Source of the DNA: Adiantum capillus-veneris
Taxonomy: Eukaryota; Streptophyta; Polypodiopsida; Polypodiales; Pteridaceae
Length of the DNA: 64,000 bases
Assembly (NCBI GenBank): GCA_014529385.2
Contig: CM043953.1
Span: forward strand, 77,552,872 to 77,616,871
Direction of reading: 5' to 3'
The notes below the pieces were generated by a model. It was not told the DNA's origin. It was given only the letters and a program-made list of their open reading frames with translations, and ran no database searches. The position numbers and the translations under genes are program-made. This document shows positions 59,091-64,000 of this stretch, in pieces. The first letter of the stretch is position 1. Each line of letters opens with the position of its first letter.

Positions 59091-60715
59091 GTGCTCACAC
59101 ACATCACTACCACGTATATGGTAGCAAATCTCCCTGGGAGTGATGCTGTGAATGAGAGCTAACATATAGTGTATAGGGAAGTGCCATGCCCTAAGGACAT
59201 GATCAATCCACAAAGGGAAGAAAACCCAAAGCTTTGTGGAAAGCTTTGAACTTCTCACAAGGAAATGCCTTTGTGAACAGATCTGCAAGATTGTCATGTG
59301 TTGGCACAGAAGCCGAGTTCATCTCTCCCATTGAGAGTCTCTCCCTGACATAGTGATAATGCACCTCAATGTGCTTTGTGCGAGGATGAAAAATTGGGTT
59401 CCTTGCAATTGCCAATGCACTCTGACTGTCAGTGTAGATAATATTGGTAGTGTCTTATCCAACATTCAGATCGTCAATAAGGCGTCTGATCCATATACAC
59501 CCAATCGTAGTGTGAAGACTTTCCTATACTCAACATCACAATTGGAAGTGGCAGTAGATTGATTCTTGCTCAACCATAATATGCATGGACTGCCAAGCAT
59601 GAAACAAAAACCACTTGTGGACACTCATGTGTCATAACAACCAACCCAATTTGAATCCAAAAAACAATGCGAATTTGGAGAGGGTTTTGTACTGTTTGAT
59701 TTTGGATTGTCCTTATTCAGCTTGACCATAAATATTTGTTGTCCAGCTCTCATACCTTTGAGTAGACGGTTTGCTTTAACTAATTAAATCCTTGGAATCC
59801 CATTCTTTCCTTGTACTTTGACTTGCTTTGCTTGACTATCTCTAAAGCTCAAATTGCAATGAGCCCTCCTTGGGATAAGACAACCCAAGATGTAAAGTAC
59901 CACTCAAGTAGTAAAAGATCCTTTTAACATCCTCTCAATGCTTAGACCCTAGGATATGCATAAATTTGCTGACCTATGAGGTTGAAAACCAAATATCCGG
60001 CCTCATATTGCATGTATAAATAATAACAATCTTATAAAGAGAGACATTAGCAAGAAATCCATCATCATGAAGACTCAATTTCAAATGTGTTTCCATTGGA
60101 GTAGTAATAGGTTTGCAGTCGTCAAGTCCAAACTTACAAAGTGCTTTCTGTTGGACTGTTTACAAAAGCCTTATTTAACCAAATGAGTGTGAGCTTTCTC
60201 ATACCAAGCATGAGGAGACTGTTTCAACCCATACAAAGATTTCTTACATTTTCACATTGTTTTTTTGTCCTTTCTTGGTAAAATTACCATGAGGTTGCAT
60301 TACATATACTTCCTCAAATATATCACCATTCAAGAAAGTAGTAACAATGTCTAATTGATGTACATTCCATCCAAAGTAAGTTGCCAATGTGCATAGAAAA
60401 TGAACAGTAGTCATACAGCAAGTAGGAGCAAAAGTCTCTTCATAGTATATGTCTTTTTGTTGTGCATAACCTTTTGCAACAACTCTAGCCTTGTAGCGAT
60501 CAATCTCACCATATGATTCACATGTCAACTTGTAAACCACTTTGAACTAATGGCCTTTTTGCCATAAGGAAACTCACATAAAGTTCATGTTCTCATTCTC
60601 TATTAGTTCATCAAATTTTGATTGCATTGTAACCATCCAATTCTTTAGATTATGCACTTCTTCTAAAGAAAGAAGTTTGTTGGGTTTGTGGCCTTTGGCC
60701 TGCATCGACAACTAG
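59091..60715 (-). pseudogene. pol: Copia-C reverse transcriptase and RNase H
   Basis: Minus strand. RT lead LKNWMVTMQSKFDELIEN, VVYKLTCESYGEIDRYKARV, VVAKGYAQQKDIYYEETFAP and FGWNVHQLDIVTTFLNGDIF with motif A (LDIVTTFLNG; 60244-60700), then a degraded palm, and the RNase H end AIARNPIFHPRTKHIEVHYH with NLADLFTKAFP (59203-59415). RVT_2-type RT confirms Ty1/copia. Motif C (YVDD) lies in degraded text and was not found. Confidence 0.85.
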
Positions 60716-60717
60716 AG

Positions 60718-61152
60718 TGTGAGAATCACCTCTTCTACAGTCGATAGTCTAGTCATCATGGAAGCATGTGAGGACACATGGTCTTGTACACTTGGCATGT
60801 GAGTTTCACAAGAGTCCAAAAAGGTATCCTAGTCACCCTAGCTTTCCCCAATATGTGGAGCCACTCATATTGGAGCCACTCTTGACCTTTGGGAGTTTCA
60901 CCTTGATCCTTGGAAAAGATACCTTTGTGACCACCCTTGAGAGGTGCACCTAGCCACTAGCAACTACTATAAGAGTATCCATCATCTTGTACACTTCAAG
61001 TATTGTAAGCATGTTTTCAATTTATGATTAATCAAGTTATCTTTTGAGTCTATACTCTCTCTCTTTTGTGCATTGAGTAATTAGTCTAATTACTAGTGTA
61101 ATTATCAAGTATGCAATCGTGAATGCTAGTCTCCTTGATCCGCCTTAACTCA
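60718..61152 (+). repeat. Nested LTR (plus strand) with primer-binding site
   Basis: From about 60718 (TGTGAGAATC) to the CA at 61151-61152, inside the Copia-C integrase-RT linker. It is followed after four bases by TTGGCATCAGAG (61157-61168), close to the tRNA-Met primer site TGGTATCAGAG of plant copia elements. About 280 bases of internal sequence follow before Copia-C resumes at about 61450. Left edge is a guess from the TG and from where Copia-C stops. Confidence 0.45.
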
Positions 61153-61449
61153 AGAATTGGCATCAGAGATTTGGTGCGATTAGCATTCCCTGTCTCTCTT
61201 GATTACATAATTGATCCCTCCTTTTTTTATCAAGTTTTAGTATCAAACAAGATGCACAATCACGGTGCGACTCTCATTGATTTTGGGCACGTTCATTGCG
61301 AGCCATTATCCTCATCCACGTGATTAGTAGCATTTAGTGTGTGAACTAGTCCGCATTTGCACTTAGGCTTGATTAGCATGCAATTAGGCACTTTGATTTG
61401 GTGATTGAAACCACAAAAAAGCCTCAATTTTTTCGTACTTTGCGATCAC

Positions 61450-62420
61450 AATGAATCATGCTCAAGGCATCAAGTCATTGCATCAAGGAAAACTTTGAGG
61501 CTTCACCTTGAGAAGCAATAAACTCAAAGTTTCCACCATTAGAAAGAGGTAAGAAAGTGTTATAAATGTCTTGTGAGATTAACTGTTGTGTGCTATTGTA
61601 CATGATAAAAAAGGTTAAAGGTCATCTTCCACGAATACAATATCTCGTGAAACCAGGGTATGTTTTGTTTATAGATAGCATAACCTATAACGGTTTCTTT
61701 CGGGACAATAGCCAACAAAAATGCATTTGATATCCTTATCACCTGATTTTTTGTACTACATTTGTGGCACCAAAGCATAAGTTAAACAACCAAAACACGC
61801 ATGTGATCAATAGATGGTTTGCTATCATGCCATGCTTCATAAGAAGTCGTAGAATGCTTGGTAGTACACATGTTCAGCACATCAATAGCACACATGAGAG
61901 CCTCAAACCAAAATAAGTGGTAAACCTTACGCTTGACCATACATTGTGCCATCTTTGTAAGCAACGTGATTTTTCTTTCAGCAACACCATTTTTTTGAGG
62001 TGTATAAGGCTCTATACATTAGTGTTTTATCCCATGACTAGCAAAAAATGCATTAAATCCATAAGACATATATTCCCCTCCTCAATCTAAATGGAGGTTC
62101 CCTTAGTACATTCAGAGACATTTTCAGGCATAACCAAAAATTTCTTGAAACACATGAGTGCTTCATACTTAGATTTAAGTGGATAAAACCATGCATGCCT
62201 AGAGTAATCATCAATGAAAGTCATGAAGTACAAGTAATTACCCTTGCAGGGTGCACTATGGAGAGAACCCCTATATAACATGCGCTTGGGGGGTATTTTA
62301 GAAACCCCATTTTTAACATGTTTGAATGAATAAAATTACATTTTATTTTAAGATTTTTTTCTAAAATGGAATATGAAAAATCCTTTTGTTAATTTTTTTA
62401 AATGTTTGTGTTAAAAAACC
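61450..62420 (-). pseudogene. pol: Copia-C integrase
   Basis: Minus strand: YLYFMTFIDDYSRHAWFYPL (about 62190-62245), MLTKMAQCMVKRKVYHLFWF and EALMCAIDVLNMCTTKHSTT with PSIDHMRVL (61782-61964), then a basic tail to about 61590. This is the copia integrase core in at least three frames. The region with the central Asp is degraded. Confidence 0.8.
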
Positions 62421-62990
62421 CTCATGTTGACCTCACTTTTGGTACATCATGATTACATAGTGCACCCCCTGAGGATGGAGTTTCACTATACACAAGTTGC
62501 AACCTACATGCAGCCTTTATTGAACCATCCTTTGGACTCTTTGAACACGACATCTTACGCAAAATAAAACCTTCACAAACATGCTCAGAAGGTGATTCAA
62601 GAGGAAGCAAAGAAGCGACCATATCAAATTTTTGCAAATGCAGCAGATTGGGAAAATTTAAATGCCCAAAACATGCATGCCAAAGTTTTGCATCTAAAAT
62701 AACATTTAAATCCACAAAGTGCATTTAAAAGTTTTGCCCACACTTGTTATAGAAAGTGATCTTATACAGCCCATGGCACAAAATGCTAGTGGCAACAATT
62801 TAATCACCAAAAATGAGATCATAAACTATACATCTGTCATCCTTTGTGTGTCTTCCCATTTCCAATTTGACCTTTCAAAAAAGTAATGTGCTAAAGTATT
62901 TGTCTTTTTGCAATTGCACGTCTATTTGTGAAATCATTTAGGATTTACATTAAGACTTGCATGATTTCAACTGTATTTTCATTGTTAGTT
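62421..62990 (-). pseudogene. pol: Copia-C GAG-pre-integrase and protease remnant
   Basis: AKLWHACFGHLNFPNLLHLQ followed by MVASLLPLESPSEHVCEG (62500-62690) is the H2C2-containing GAG-pre-integrase domain. Upstream (62700-62900) the text resembles the protease end, with stops. It ends before the (TG)n at 62995, so Gag and the 5' LTR are missing. Confidence 0.7.
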
Positions 62991-62991
62991 G

Positions 62992-62994
<3 letters not shown>

Positions 62995-63067
<73 letters not shown>
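62995..63067 (+). repeat. (TG)n microsatellite
   Basis: 73 bases of TG on the plus strand. Confidence 0.99.
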
Positions 63068-63068
<1 letters not shown>

Positions 63069-63241
63069 GTCTCTATTGTTAATCTTTGCCTGCATATTCT
63101 TGCATATTGTTGCTTATCTCCCTTCCTTCCATGCTAATATAGATGTGGCCTCTTTAATGGCTGCCCTCTTGGAGAGCATCTTAGGCAAATCCAATTCATC
63201 TTCATCAAGGGCACTTTTTAATTTGCAAACAAATAAAGATG

Positions 63242-63244
<3 letters not shown>

Positions 63245-63315
<71 letters not shown>

Positions 63316-63339
63316 TCACACACACACACACACACACAC
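63245..63339 (+). repeat. (CT)n(CA)n compound microsatellite
   Basis: CT at 63245-63309 passing into CA at 63309-63339; the same compound order as at 57443-57504. Confidence 0.97.
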
Positions 63340-63371
63340 TCATGCGTACACACACATATATCTCTCGTAGA

Positions 63372-63425
63372 TGCATTAGAAAATTTCAGAGGTCATTTGG
63401 AGGGCATTAGAAAATTTCAGAGGTC
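63372..63425 (+). repeat. 31-bp direct duplication
   Basis: GCATTAGAAAATTTCAGAGG at about 63373 and again at 63404, identical over 22 bases. Confidence 0.9.
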
Positions 63426-63504
63426 TCTTCCATTCCAATGTTACGAAAAAAAAGCGACCAATATTAACAAAATAATGAAAAAGCTACCACACTTATTTAA
63501 TAAT

Positions 63505-64000
63505 CCAACGATCGTTGAAAACAATCACCTTTTTCATTCAATACAACCTGCCTTTAATGACGTCGACACCGCTTATTTAAAATTTCTTTCAACATCACTG
63601 GAATGAAAAATAAAATCACAAAACTATCATCTAGAGATAGAATTTGAAGCTTTTGATGCCTCCAATGCATCTCGAGCGCCCAAAGACCTAAAAAGTGAAT
63701 ATCTACATACCTCATTTTGACACCTAGAGAGGGAGCAAAGCCCAAAAATGGGAGAAAAGAAAAGCCCAAAATTGGGCTTTTCTCCCTCTCCAGGTGTCAG
63801 GACGAGGCATGTAGATACTTGTTTTAAAGGTTTTTGGGCACTTTGGATGCAGTAGAGGTGTCAAAAGCTTCAAATTCTACCTTTAGATGACAATTTTGTG
63901 ATATTTTTTATTCCAATATGACAAAAGCGATTTTAAATGAGCGACGTCTACATGTTGAAAAAGACACTTGCATTGAATGAAAATTTGACCGTTTTTAAAG
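63505..64000. mobile_element. Foldback element (long inverted repeat), cut by window end
   Basis: Left arm about 63505-63755 and right arm about 63760-64000 are reverse complements with small differences. Matching pairs include AGAATTTGAAGCTTTTGA with TCAAAAGCTTCAAATTCT, TATCTACAT with ATGTAGATA, and GAGGGAG...AGCCCAAAA with TTGGGCTTTTCTCCCTCTC at the centre. The loop is only a few bases, so the whole can fold into one long hairpin. Outer limits are not reached on the right. No coding. Confidence 0.85.

Overview
This 64 kb window looks like gene-poor, repeat-packed nuclear DNA of a land plant with a large genome. It holds decayed LTR retrotransposons of both major superfamilies (Ty3/gypsy and Ty1/copia), long (TG)n and (TC)n tracts, foldback and MITE-like inverted repeats, and several copies of a reverse transcriptase (RT) of the Penelope-like (PLE) type. 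PLEs are not known as normal residents of flowering-plant genomes but occur in lycophytes, conifers and other non-flowering lineages. A fern or lycophyte-like genome is therefore my best guess; this is inference. I see no tRNA, rRNA, CRISPR or intact host gene.

Layout. 1-4.85 kb: gag-protease-pol of a plus-strand gypsy element (Gypsy-A), with a C-rich minisatellite (5.6-6.1 kb) and a large decayed accessory ORF (6.28-8.49 kb) downstream. 10.76-15.56 kb: minus-strand gypsy pol (Gypsy-B), split by a 1.55 kb insertion. 15.8-19.2 kb: tandem duplication and a decayed minus-strand gene with a RING-H2-like exon and an intron filled with a degenerate short satellite. 21.0-22.1 kb: a PLE fragment (PLE4) and a copia gag relic. 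22.2-26.4 kb: non-coding.

26.4-37.2 kb is the most unusual part: two diverged minus-strand PLEs (PLE1, PLE2) lie head to tail. Each ends in a hairpin and a (CA)n tract, followed by a nearly identical 1.9-2.3 kb module (U1, U2). That module carries a conserved plus-strand ORF of 168 codons behind an in-frame TAG, and TATA boxes on both strands. 37.2-50.8 kb: a gypsy element (Gypsy-C) with a truncated 5' LTR, primer-binding-like site, gag-pol, accessory ORF, polypurine tract and a 2.4 kb 3' LTR. 50.8-52.4 kb: copia gag-protease-integrase relic (Copia-B). 53-55 kb: microsatellites and an inverted-repeat element. 55.3-58.9 kb: a shredded PLE (PLE3). 58.9-62.8 kb: minus-strand copia pol (Copia-C) holding a nested LTR. 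63.5-64 kb: a long foldback running off the window.

Almost every coding region is broken, mostly by single stop codons in otherwise open frames and by small frameshifts. The window is best read as layers of retroelements inserted into one another. The PLE array, with its shared 3' module and a recurrent undescribed N-terminal region, is the best candidate for something new.
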